Shown: one piece after another, positions 55,503-62,815 of the stretch
Position numbering within the stretch: the first letter of the stretch is position 1
How the letters are laid out: each line of letters begins with the position of its first letter
The notes under the pieces: generated by a model
The model's input: the letters and a program-made list of their open reading frames with translations, nothing else
The model's database searches: none
Told to the model about the DNA's origin: nothing
Made by a program: the position numbers and the translations under genes
Origin: an uncultured Acetatifactor sp.
GTDB taxonomy: Bacteria; Bacillota; Clostridia; Lachnospirales; Lachnospiraceae
Reading direction: 5' to 3'
Length of the DNA stretch: 64,000 nucleotides
Assembly (NCBI GenBank): GCA_947594835.1
Contig: CANQEH010000001.1
Span: 186,001-250,000 of the forward strand

Positions 55503-55871
55503 TCACAGGTTTTTGGACGGATCATCCTGCCCGCAGCTTTTCCCATACAGCCGCAGTTCGTAGACCAGATGGGCCTTGGCAGGTTCTGGCAGCTTTTCTG
55601 TGAGCCGCACGAAGTCGCCTACGGTGTAGGATCCCTTGATCGGACGTTCCAACAGAAGCCTGGGGTGCATCGCTTCGCGTCGTCCCAGCAGGAAATCCAC
55701 CGTCACCTCAAAGAAATCCGCCATCCTGCACAATGTCTCTAAGTCTGGCTCATGAACGCCGTTTTCATAGTTTGAGACGGTGCCCGGAGAGCAGCGCAGG
55801 TAAACGGCCAGTTCCTTTTGAAGGACATTCTTTTCCCGGCGCAGCTGCTTTAAGCTTTCTGAAAGTGTCAT
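55503..55871 (-). CDS. XRE-family helix-turn-helix regulator
   Basis: A 122-aa protein with an N-terminal HTH of the lambda-Cro/XRE type: LKQLRREKNVLQKELAVYLR, CSPGTVSNYENGVHEPDLET and LCRMADFFEVTVDFLLGR. The 50-residue C-terminal tail is unassigned. Start 55871 has GGAGGG six bases upstream; the frame extends further but without sites. Divergent from capE, so it could control the capEFG operon. A toxin-antitoxin role is not supported because no partner gene lies beside it. Confidence 0.85.
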   Translation of the reverse strand: MTLSESLKQLRREKNVLQKELAVYLRCSPGTVSNYENGVHEPDLETLCRMADFFEVTVDFLLGRREAMHPRLLLERPIKGSYTVGDFVRLTEKLPEPAKAHLVYELRLYGKSCGQDDPSKNL

Positions 55872-56048
55872 ACCTATCCCTCCTATCATTTGATAAAATA
55901 ACCGTACAGGAATCCGGCAAAAAGCGGGAGTCAAAACATATCCGATTGATCCGGCTCTATACAAGTCTTCCAAAATATGCTATATTGATAAATGTGGACG
56001 TGTGATGTCCGGGCGATCTGCCAGATCAATACAACCAGCGAGGTGACT

Positions 56049-57095
56049 ATGTTTACAGGAAAGACATTACTGATCACGGGCGGCACTGGCTCCTTTGGAA
56101 ACGCCGTGCTGAACCGGTTTCTGACAACGGATATCGGGGAAATCCGCATCTTTTCCAGAGATGAGCTAAAGCAGGACGATATGCGCCATCTCTATCAGCG
56201 CAATTTCCCGGAATACAGCAATAAATTGAAATTCTACATCGGCGATGTGCGCGACCCCCAGAGCATTGCAAAGGCGATGCACGGGGTGGATTATATTTTC
56301 CACGCGGCGGCCTTAAAGCAGGTTCCCTCCTGCGAATTTTTCCCCATCGAGGCGGTAAAGACCAATGTGCTGGGCACGGAGAATGTGCTCCAGGCGGCGG
56401 TGGAGGCAGGGGTGAAGAAGGTCATCTGTCTCTCTACCGACAAGGCGGCCTACCCGGTCAACGCCATGGGGACTTCCAAAGCCATGATGGAAAAGGTCAT
56501 TGTGGCAAAATCCAGGACTGTGTCCCCGGAGCGGACCAGCATCTGCTGTACGAGATACGGAAATGTGCTTTGTTCCAGGGGATCCGTTGTACCCCTGTTC
56601 ATCAGCCAGATCAAAGAAGGAAAGCCGTTGACTGTCACGGAGCCTGCCATGACCCGGTTTGTGATGAGCCTGGAGGAGGCAGTGGAGCTGGTGGTGTATG
56701 CGTTCCAGAACGCCCAGAGCGGGGACATCATGGTGCAGAAGGCGCCGGCCTGCACCGTCGGCGTGCTGGTACAGGCGGTGAAAGAGCTTTTCTGTTCTGA
56801 CGCGGAGGTGAAGGTGATCGGGATCCGCCACGGCGAGAAGATGTATGAGACACTTCTCACCAACGAGGAATGTGCCCACGCCATTGACATGGGGAACTTT
56901 TACCGGGTGCCGGCGGACAAGCGTGACCTGAATTATGACAAGTATTTCACAGACGGGAATCTGGAGAGAAGTAAATTGTCGGAATTCAATTCCAACAATA
57001 CCGTCCTGATGGATGTGGAGCAGGTAAAGACGAAGCTTTTGACGCTGTCTTATATCCGGGAGGAACTTGCGGCACAGAAAGGAAGCGCTGTCTGA
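56049..57095 (+). CDS. capE: UDP-GlcNAc 4,6-dehydratase/5-epimerase (CapE-like)
   Basis: A 348-aa short-chain dehydrogenase of the CapE/FlaA1 group. TLLITGGTGSFGNAVLNRF is the Rossmann motif, with HAAALKQVPSCEFFPIEA, STDKAAYPVNAMGTSKAMME and GNVLCSRGSVVPLF. It converts UDP-GlcNAc to a 4-keto-6-deoxy sugar with C5 inversion, the first step to UDP-L-FucNAc. A GAGGTGACT site precedes the ATG; the frame opens further upstream without a site. PseB is a close relative, and pseC lies 6 kb downstream, but capF and capG next door favour CapE. Confidence 0.9.
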   Translation: MFTGKTLLITGGTGSFGNAVLNRFLTTDIGEIRIFSRDELKQDDMRHLYQRNFPEYSNKLKFYIGDVRDPQSIAKAMHGVDYIFHAAALKQVPSCEFFPIEAVKTNVLGTENVLQAAVEAGVKKVICLSTDKAAYPVNAMGTSKAMMEKVIVAKSRTVSPERTSICCTRYGNVLCSRGSVVPLFISQIKEGKPLTVTEPAMTRFVMSLEEAVELVVYAFQNAQSGDIMVQKAPACTVGVLVQAVKELFCSDAEVKVIGIRHGEKMYETLLTNEECAHAIDMGNFYRVPADKRDLNYDKYFTDGNLERSKLSEFNSNNTVLMDVEQVKTKLLTLSYIREELAAQKGSAV

Positions 57096-57167
57096 CAGGA
57101 TGCCGCAGCCGGGCTTAAGACAGCGGAAGATGGGCAGACCGAATACCGCAGACGCGGGGAGGAGAAC

Positions 57168-58289
57168 ATGAAGGTACTTGTGACCGGGGCCAACGGCTTT
57201 ATCGGGAAAAATCTTGTGACGCATTTAACGAGAAGGGAAGGGGTGGAAGTCCTTCCCTTTGACGTGGATACGCCCGCGGAGCGGCTGGAAGAGTATTGTC
57301 AGGACTGTGAATTTGTCTACCATCTGGCAGGCGTCAACCGGCCGGAGCGGGTGGAGGAGTATATGGAGGGAAATTTCGGGTTTACCTCCCGTCTGGCAGA
57401 GACGCTGAGAAAATGCGGAAACAGATGTCCTGTGGCCGTCTCCTCTTCCATCCAGGCGGCTTTGGAAAATCCTTACGGCCAGAGCAAGAAGGCGGGGGAG
57501 GATATGTTGTTTTCTTACGGCCAGGAGACGAAGGCGCCGATATATCTCTACCGCTTTCCCAATGTGTTTGGAAAGTGGTGCCGTCCCAACTACAACAGCG
57601 CGGTGGCCACATTCTGCCATAACATTGCCCATGGCCTCCCCATACAGGTAAACGACAGAAACACGCGGCTGCGCCTGGTATATATTGACGACGTGGTGGA
57701 GGAACTGCTGCAGGCTCTTGACGGGCACCCCCATATAGATGCGGACGGCTACTGCTATGTGCCGGTGGAGCACGAAGCGACGCTGGGCGAGATTGTCAAT
57801 CTCCTGTACAGCTTCCGGGAGAGCAGGCAGAATCTGATGGTGCCTGATATGACGGATGGCGGGTTGGAAAAGAAACTTTACAGTACTTATCTGAGTTATC
57901 TCCCCTCGGACGGATTTTCGTATCCGCTGGTGATGAAGGAAGACGCCCGCGGCAGTTTCACGGAAATTTTAAAGAGCGCGGATCGGGGGCAGGTTTCTAT
58001 CAATATCTCCAAGCCCGGTATCACAAAGGGAAACCATTGGCATCACACGAAAAACGAAAAATTTGTGGTGGTCAGCGGGAAAGCCCTGATACAGTTCAGG
58101 CGGCATGGCAGCCAGGAGGTTTTTGAGTATCATGTGAGCGGCGACAGGCTGGAGGTAGTGGATATCCCCACGGGATATACCCATGCTATCATCAACGAAG
58201 GGGATACGGATCTTGTGACGCTGATGTGGTGCAACGAATGTTTCCAGCCGGGAAAACCGGATACGGTGTACGAATCGGTAGAAGGGTGA
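57168..58289 (+). CDS. capF: CapF-like bifunctional epimerase/reductase with C-terminal cupin
   Basis: A 373-aa protein combining an N-terminal SDR domain (KVLVTGANGFIGKNL, VYHLAGVNRPE, NPYGQSKKAGED) and a C-terminal cupin (KGNHWHHTKNEKFVVVSGKA). CapF of Staphylococcus is known to do C3 epimerisation in the cupin domain and C4 reduction in the SDR domain, making UDP-6-deoxy-L-talose-NAc. The GGGGAGGAGAAC site lies directly before the ATG. Follows capE by 72 bases, precedes capG by ten. Clearly richer in G+C than the 15-36 kb block. Confidence 0.93.
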   Translation: MKVLVTGANGFIGKNLVTHLTRREGVEVLPFDVDTPAERLEEYCQDCEFVYHLAGVNRPERVEEYMEGNFGFTSRLAETLRKCGNRCPVAVSSSIQAALENPYGQSKKAGEDMLFSYGQETKAPIYLYRFPNVFGKWCRPNYNSAVATFCHNIAHGLPIQVNDRNTRLRLVYIDDVVEELLQALDGHPHIDADGYCYVPVEHEATLGEIVNLLYSFRESRQNLMVPDMTDGGLEKKLYSTYLSYLPSDGFSYPLVMKEDARGSFTEILKSADRGQVSINISKPGITKGNHWHHTKNEKFVVVSGKALIQFRRHGSQEVFEYHVSGDRLEVVDIPTGYTHAIINEGDTDLVTLMWCNECFQPGKPDTVYESVEG

Positions 58290-58299
58290 GAGGTGTAAC

Positions 58300-59439
58300 G
58301 TGAGCAGACTGAAAGTGATGACGGTGATCGGTACCAGGCCGGAGATCATACGGCTGTCGGAAGTGATTAAAAAATGTGATCGGTATTTTGAGCACATTCT
58401 GGTTCATACAGGGCAGAATTACGATTACACGCTGAATCAGATTTTTTTTGAAGACCTCGGCCTCAGACAGCCGGATTATTATCTGGATGCGGTGGGGGAC
58501 GACCTGGGGGAGACCATCGGCAATATCATTGCAAAGAGCTATAAGCTGATGGCCCAGATCAAGCCGGACGCTTTTCTGGTATTGGGGGACACCAATTCCG
58601 CTCTGGCTGCCATCTCTGCAAAGCGGTTGAAGGTGCCCATTTTCCACATGGAGGCGGGAAACCGCTGTTTTGACGAAAACCTTCCAGAGGAGACCAACCG
58701 CCGGATCGTGGATCACATCGCGGACGTAAATCTCTGTTACAGCGAACACGCCAGAAGATATCTGAACGCAGAAGGAACGGCGAAAGAGAGGACGTTTGTC
58801 ACTGGCTCACCCATGGCGGAGGTGTTGTCCGCAAACTTGGAGAAGATCAAAGAGAGCAGGATCCTGGACACTCTGGGGCTGGAAAAAGGAAGGTATATCC
58901 TGCTGTCTGCCCACCGGGAGGAGAATATCGACCAGGAGAAAAACTTCTTCGCCCTGATGGAAGCGGTAAACCGTATGGCGGAGACCTATCAGATGCCGAT
59001 CATCTACAGCACCCATCCCAGGAGCAGAAAGTTTATCGAACAGCGGGGATTTTGCTTCCATCCGCTGGTGCAAAGTTTAAAGCCCTTTGGCTTTTCTGAT
59101 TACAATCACTTACAGAGGAATGCCTTCTGCGTGGTGTCGGACAGCGGTACCCTGCCGGAAGAGGCGGCTTATTTTAACGCAAAGGGAATGGCCTTTCCGG
59201 CGGTGTGCATCCGCACTTCCACGGAACGACCGGAAGCGCTGGACAAGGGCTGTTTCCTTTTAGGAGGCATCACCTCCGAGCAGGTTCTGCAGGCGGTAGA
59301 CATGGCTGTGCAGATGAAGGAGGCGGGGGAGTTCGGCGTGGAAGTGCCAGACTATGCGGATGAGAACGTGAGCACCAAGGTGGTGAAGCTGATCCAGAGC
59401 TACACGGGGATCGTAGATAAGATGGTCTGGAGGAAATAG
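58300..59439 (+). CDS. capG: UDP-N-acetylglucosamine 2-epimerase family, CapG-like
   Basis: A 379-aa non-hydrolysing 2-epimerase: TVIGTRPEIIRLSEVIKKC, VHTGQNYDYTLNQIFFEDL, VLGDTNSALAAISAKRL and FHMEAGNRCFDENLPEETNR. In the capEFG order it should produce UDP-N-acetyl-L-fucosamine from the pneumosamine-type epimer. GTG start with GAGAGGTGTAAC upstream. The 11 or so bases between capF and capG leave them in one operon. Confidence 0.92.
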   Translation: MSRLKVMTVIGTRPEIIRLSEVIKKCDRYFEHILVHTGQNYDYTLNQIFFEDLGLRQPDYYLDAVGDDLGETIGNIIAKSYKLMAQIKPDAFLVLGDTNSALAAISAKRLKVPIFHMEAGNRCFDENLPEETNRRIVDHIADVNLCYSEHARRYLNAEGTAKERTFVTGSPMAEVLSANLEKIKESRILDTLGLEKGRYILLSAHREENIDQEKNFFALMEAVNRMAETYQMPIIYSTHPRSRKFIEQRGFCFHPLVQSLKPFGFSDYNHLQRNAFCVVSDSGTLPEEAAYFNAKGMAFPAVCIRTSTERPEALDKGCFLLGGITSEQVLQAVDMAVQMKEAGEFGVEVPDYADENVSTKVVKLIQSYTGIVDKMVWRK

Positions 59440-59467
59440 AGGAGAGACTTGTGCCGTTGGAGGCGGC

Positions 59468-61108
59468 ATGGAGGTTGGCGTGAGGGAGAAACTGCGCAAA
59501 AACAGATGTATGCTCTGGTATACGCTTTGCTTTTTTGCCCTGGGTATGATCGACCAGATCCGCGGCAGTGCAGAGGGATCCGTCCAGATGACAGCGGCAA
59601 ACTGTGTAGGCATTGTGATGGCTGCTATGACGGTGCCTTCTCTGAGGTGGGAGCGGTTCCGGCATAACATTTATTTGGTGTGGACTGGAATTTCTGCGGC
59701 AGGAGGCGCGGCGGCGCTCTTGTGGGGGGGCCGTCACTATCCCTATCCCAATCAATGGGCCGCAGGGGTTTTGAATATCGTGGTGTGGGGCTATCTTGTG
59801 CTGTATCTGCTGCGGGAAGGTCGGCGCCTGCCTGCGGCAAAACGGCTGCGGCAGCCATATTTCTGGTGCCTCAGCGCCCTTTACCTGTTGCTCTTTTTTA
59901 CCGCAAAGGGCAGCCTGCAGCACTTGTGGTTCCTGCTGGTTTTTGGGGGATTTTATCTGATCGGCATCGAAAAGGGGCATCGGGAGGACTTTTTTGCCGG
60001 GCTGCTCAATGGCATCATCCTGTGGTTTTTTGTGGTACAGACGTTGGCGTTTGCCTTCCGGCCTTACGACTATCTGCGTTACCGGGGGATGTATACGTTG
60101 CCCACTCAAAACGGCGTTTTCTATATGTTGGCGTACAGTGCGTTTTTCTGTAAGTGGCTGTATGCCAGGGAAAAGGGGAAAAATCGCATCCTGCGGGGCT
60201 TATACTTCTTTTTGGCCGCCGTATGTATCAGCCTTCTGCTCCTTACGGGGGGCAGATCCTCTCTGATGGGGGCTGCTGCGGCGACGCTGGCGCTTTCCGT
60301 CATGTATGAGATAGTACATCACAAAAGTTTCTACCGATGGATATTTCATATGCTGCTTTTGGGAGGATGCGTCGTTTTGACATTTCCTCTGGTATACGGC
60401 GGCGTCCGTTATTTCCCTGTTGTCTTGCATCATCCCATCTGGTTTGGGGGGGAATATCAGGAAGAATACAGCGTGCGATCCTTTGACCCCTGGAACAGCG
60501 AGAGGTATATCACCTTTGAAGAGGCTTTGGACAGCAGTCTGGGCAGGGTGCTGATGCTCTTTGGAATCAACATCTGGGAGGATGGGGGCAGCGCCCAGGG
60601 GAATCGGCTGCTTTTGACTGCCCAGGCGGCGGAAATGCCTGTGACAGGGAGCTCCCCGGAAAATTCATTCTCGGATGAAACCAGAATAGACAGGAAGAAC
60701 TCCATCAGCATCCGGCTGGGAATTTATCAATACTATCTTTCCAACCTAAACCTGTGGGGGCATCCGGGCGACGGATTTTATCTTCTGGAGGATATGTTTA
60801 TCGTTCACGCCCATGATATTTTTTTGCAGATCGCTTTCGACCACGGTGTGGTAACAGGAATTGTCTTCCTGGGTCTGAGCCTATATAGTTTGGCGGTCTT
60901 TGGCGCCGGGGCATGGAAGAAGGGGCTGGGCGGCTGCTGGATCTGTCTGGCGCTGTTTCTCCCGGTATTTGTTTACAGTCTGACGGAACTGGCTCACATC
61001 TCGGGAACGATTACCTGGACATTTTTTCACCTGGCATTCTGCCTGGCAGGACAAGAAAAAGAATACGCGTCCTCTGGCAGAGGAGTGTTTTCCAAAGTAA
61101 AACAGTAA
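59468..61108 (+). CDS. Wzy/WaaL-like polymerase-ligase (multi-pass membrane protein)
   Basis: A 546-aa hydrophobic protein with about 11 or 12 segments, TLPTQNGVFYMLAYSAFFCK and a large extracytoplasmic loop (about residues 300-430), then HDIFLQIAFDHGVVTGIVFL, a motif shared by O-antigen ligases. Start 59468 has TTGGAGG five bases upstream. Second such protein in the window, after 7467. The gene's 3' end overlaps the convergent M56 gene by 82 bases. WGGRH and FGGEY are coded by seven-G runs. Confidence 0.78.
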   Translation: MEVGVREKLRKNRCMLWYTLCFFALGMIDQIRGSAEGSVQMTAANCVGIVMAAMTVPSLRWERFRHNIYLVWTGISAAGGAAALLWGGRHYPYPNQWAAGVLNIVVWGYLVLYLLREGRRLPAAKRLRQPYFWCLSALYLLLFFTAKGSLQHLWFLLVFGGFYLIGIEKGHREDFFAGLLNGIILWFFVVQTLAFAFRPYDYLRYRGMYTLPTQNGVFYMLAYSAFFCKWLYAREKGKNRILRGLYFFLAAVCISLLLLTGGRSSLMGAAAATLALSVMYEIVHHKSFYRWIFHMLLLGGCVVLTFPLVYGGVRYFPVVLHHPIWFGGEYQEEYSVRSFDPWNSERYITFEEALDSSLGRVLMLFGINIWEDGGSAQGNRLLLTAQAAEMPVTGSSPENSFSDETRIDRKNSISIRLGIYQYYLSNLNLWGHPGDGFYLLEDMFIVHAHDIFLQIAFDHGVVTGIVFLGLSLYSLAVFGAGAWKKGLGGCWICLALFLPVFVYSLTELAHISGTITWTFFHLAFCLAGQEKEYASSGRGVFSKVKQ

Positions 61109-62049
61109 GACCCCAGATAGAGGGAAGCGACTACAACGCACAGTGCGGTGGCAAAAGGGAGGCTGTGCCTGTCTTTGCCGCCGCACATCATCTCAAAGCG
61201 GGGCACAAGTACCTCCTTGCCCACAGAAAGGAACATCGCAGTCAGTTCTGCCTCGGCTGAGACAATCTGTATGGCCTGATCCATGATATGAATCAAAGCC
61301 TCCAAATAAACCTTCCGGGCAGCCGGGTTCTCCCGGATGATTTCGTCGTCAACCCGCATCTCCAAAAGTAAGTCAAGTTGTCTTCTTAAAAAGAAGCAGG
61401 CGGGATTCCACCAATAGACAATGCACAACAGATTGACCACCTGCTTGAACCACAGATCTCTATGGCGGTGATGGGCAATCTCATGTTTCAAAATATAATG
61501 CAGATCATCATCGGTCAGCTCTGCTTCCGCAGGGAGAAGGATGCGGGGGCTTCGGATCCCATACAGGGCCGGGGAAGTAAAACGAGGTACCAGAAGGATG
61601 CGAAAAGGGTTGTCAGCCTGCTTGCAAAGTCCGGCAAGATGGGCGCAATAAGGCTCCTGCGCGGTCACATCTCTGCCGTACATACGGACGTATCTGGAAA
61701 AGACAAGGTTCCGATAGGCGTATCTGACGGCGAATCCCAGGATCCCCAATGCCCATACCGCTTCCAGTATGGTGCAAAGCGATATGGGAAAACCGGCATA
61801 ACTCGTCAGCGGATGGTGGATAGAAGAAAAGAACCTGGCCACAAACGCCGGGCTGGCAACGGGTTTCGCAAACGGCAGTTCAAAGGGAAACAAAAGCCTA
61901 AGAAGGGTAAGTGTCAAAAATACGATCGGCAGTTGATACCCCGTTGCCAGTAAAAGCCTTCTGTGACGAAAACAGAAGGCAATCAGCAAAATCACAAGAT
62001 TAGAGGTAAAAACTGCCGTCAATACAGTCGAAAAAGAATAATGCAACAT
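61027..62049 (-). CDS. M56-family (BlaR1/MecR1-like) membrane metallopeptidase
   Basis: A 340-aa protein with four or so N-terminal membrane helices and the HEIAHHRHRDLW zinc motif (HExxH), as in BlaR1/MecR1-type sensors. The extracellular sensor domain of BlaR1 is missing; only a short C-terminal helix (FATALCVVVASLYLGSYC) and tail remain. A TTG at 62097 is in frame; ATG 62049 (MLHYSFST) is preferred, although its ribosome site is weak. Downstream of blaI in the same unit, which fits proteolytic relief of BlaI repression. It overlaps the wzy-like gene by 82 bases at 3' ends. Confidence 0.85.
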   Translation of the reverse strand: MLHYSFSTVLTAVFTSNLVILLIAFCFRHRRLLLATGYQLPIVFLTLTLLRLLFPFELPFAKPVASPAFVARFFSSIHHPLTSYAGFPISLCTILEAVWALGILGFAVRYAYRNLVFSRYVRMYGRDVTAQEPYCAHLAGLCKQADNPFRILLVPRFTSPALYGIRSPRILLPAEAELTDDDLHYILKHEIAHHRHRDLWFKQVVNLLCIVYWWNPACFFLRRQLDLLLEMRVDDEIIRENPAARKVYLEALIHIMDQAIQIVSAEAELTAMFLSVGKEVLVPRFEMMCGGKDRHSLPFATALCVVVASLYLGSYCFTLENTPLPEDAYSFSCPARQNAR

Positions 62050-62080
62050 AGAGTCTTCTCTCGTATCCCAACGCCGAAAG

Positions 62081-62473
62081 CTAGAACTTTTTCTCAAATT
62101 CAGCCAGAATTTTCTTCAGCTTTGCAACCTCTGCCTTCATCTGTTCGGGACTCTGCTCGATGCCCAAAATAGCGGCGCAGAGATCTGACTTTGGTATCAC
62201 ATTTTTAAAGTTGGCATAGTCGCCGGCAAAATTGCGCATGATGACTTCCTTGGATTCCTCTGTAGGACGGTAGGTCCGGCTCAATACCTTTCCGCTGTGG
62301 GTTACACCTGCCACCTCTACCAGATTGTCCTTTAACAGCTTGCGAAGGACGGCGATGACAGTGCTCTGCGTCAGGCCTCTCTGCTCGTTCACAATGTCGG
62401 TAGAGGTCATTGCCTCCTCGTTTTTCCACAGAATATTTAATACGTCAAGTTCCCTGGGATTTAACTGCGCCAT
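62081..62473 (-). CDS. blaI: BlaI/MecI/CopY-type transcriptional repressor
   Basis: A 130-aa winged-helix repressor: LNPRELDVLNILWKNEEAMT, RGLTQSTVIAVLRKLLKDN and the wing SGKVLSRTYRPTEES. The C-terminal helix would dimerise. BlaI-type proteins repress their own operon until cleaved by the M56 partner. GGAGA lies seven bases upstream of the ATG. The target promoter is likely the one at 62531-62559, which has a palindrome between its boxes. No beta-lactamase gene is visible, so it may control other targets. Confidence 0.9.
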   Translation of the reverse strand: MAQLNPRELDVLNILWKNEEAMTSTDIVNEQRGLTQSTVIAVLRKLLKDNLVEVAGVTHSGKVLSRTYRPTEESKEVIMRNFAGDYANFKNVIPKSDLCAAILGIEQSPEQMKAEVAKLKKILAEFEKKF

Positions 62474-62530
62474 AGGTAATCTCCATCTCTCTTTTCATTT
62501 TCATATAGTAATTTCCTAAACCTTACGGTC

Positions 62531-62559
62531 ATTATATTGCAAACGGTTTGACAAGTCAA
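62531..62559 (-). promoter_or_regulatory. Promoter and probable operator of blaI
   Basis: On the minus strand TTGACT, exactly 17-nt spacer, TATAAT. The spacer holds the near-palindrome CAAACCGTTTG, a plausible BlaI dimer site. A repressor bound between -35 and -10 would block transcription. Confidence 0.7.
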
Positions 62560-62716
62560 TAGAAATAACGCAATCGAGAGAATATCGCGGTAAATGAACA
62601 CAAATTGTCTTGAAATAAGCCTGCAAAAATTAAAGATAATTTACATTGTAACATTTGACATTTCCTGTTAAACTATTATGGAACACTTTTTTACTGAAAT
62701 AGGGCAGGAGGCAAAA

Positions 62717-62740
62717 GATTGAAAATTAAAATTTTCAATC
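62717..62740. repeat. Perfect inverted repeat, 11-bp arms, 2-nt centre
   Basis: GATTGAAAATT, AA, AATTTTCAATC. Adjacent to the pseC leader; may be a regulator site or a hairpin. Confidence 0.5.
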
Positions 62741-62756
62741 GCGAGATTTGTGTCCG

Positions 62757-62799
62757 CGCGCTGCTTGACACAAACTCGTTATGCGCCAAGAGCAGCGCG
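62757..62799 (+). repeat. Hairpin in the pseC leader (9-bp stem, 25-nt loop)
   Basis: CGCGCTGCT (62757-62765) and its complement AGCAGCGCG (62791-62799), ending 16 bases before the start codon. The stem lies just above the GAGGT ribosome site, so it may affect translation. Confidence 0.45.
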
Positions 62800-62815
62800 G
62801 AAATGAGGTATAAAA

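Larger units (their letters stand above)
62474..62815. other. 342-nt intergenic region between blaI and pseC
   Basis: It holds the leftward blaI promoter (62531-62559), a rightward TTGACA at 62656-62661 with no convincing -10 at normal spacing, and two inverted repeats (62717-62740 and 62757-62799). No gene. Confidence 0.5.

Noticed and set aside
55503..55871. XRE protein as an antitoxin
   Set aside because: No small toxin-like gene beside it; the neighbours are a convergent membrane protein and divergent capE.
56313..57224. Long open frame on the minus strand opposite capE
   Set aside because: Antisense shadow of a well-supported gene; the product has no recognisable domain and is rich in His/Leu/Arg as expected for a GC-rich antisense frame.
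59270..60109. Minus-strand frame opposite capG and the polymerase
   Set aside because: Overlaps two supported genes and has a Pro/Gln/Arg-rich, low-complexity translation.
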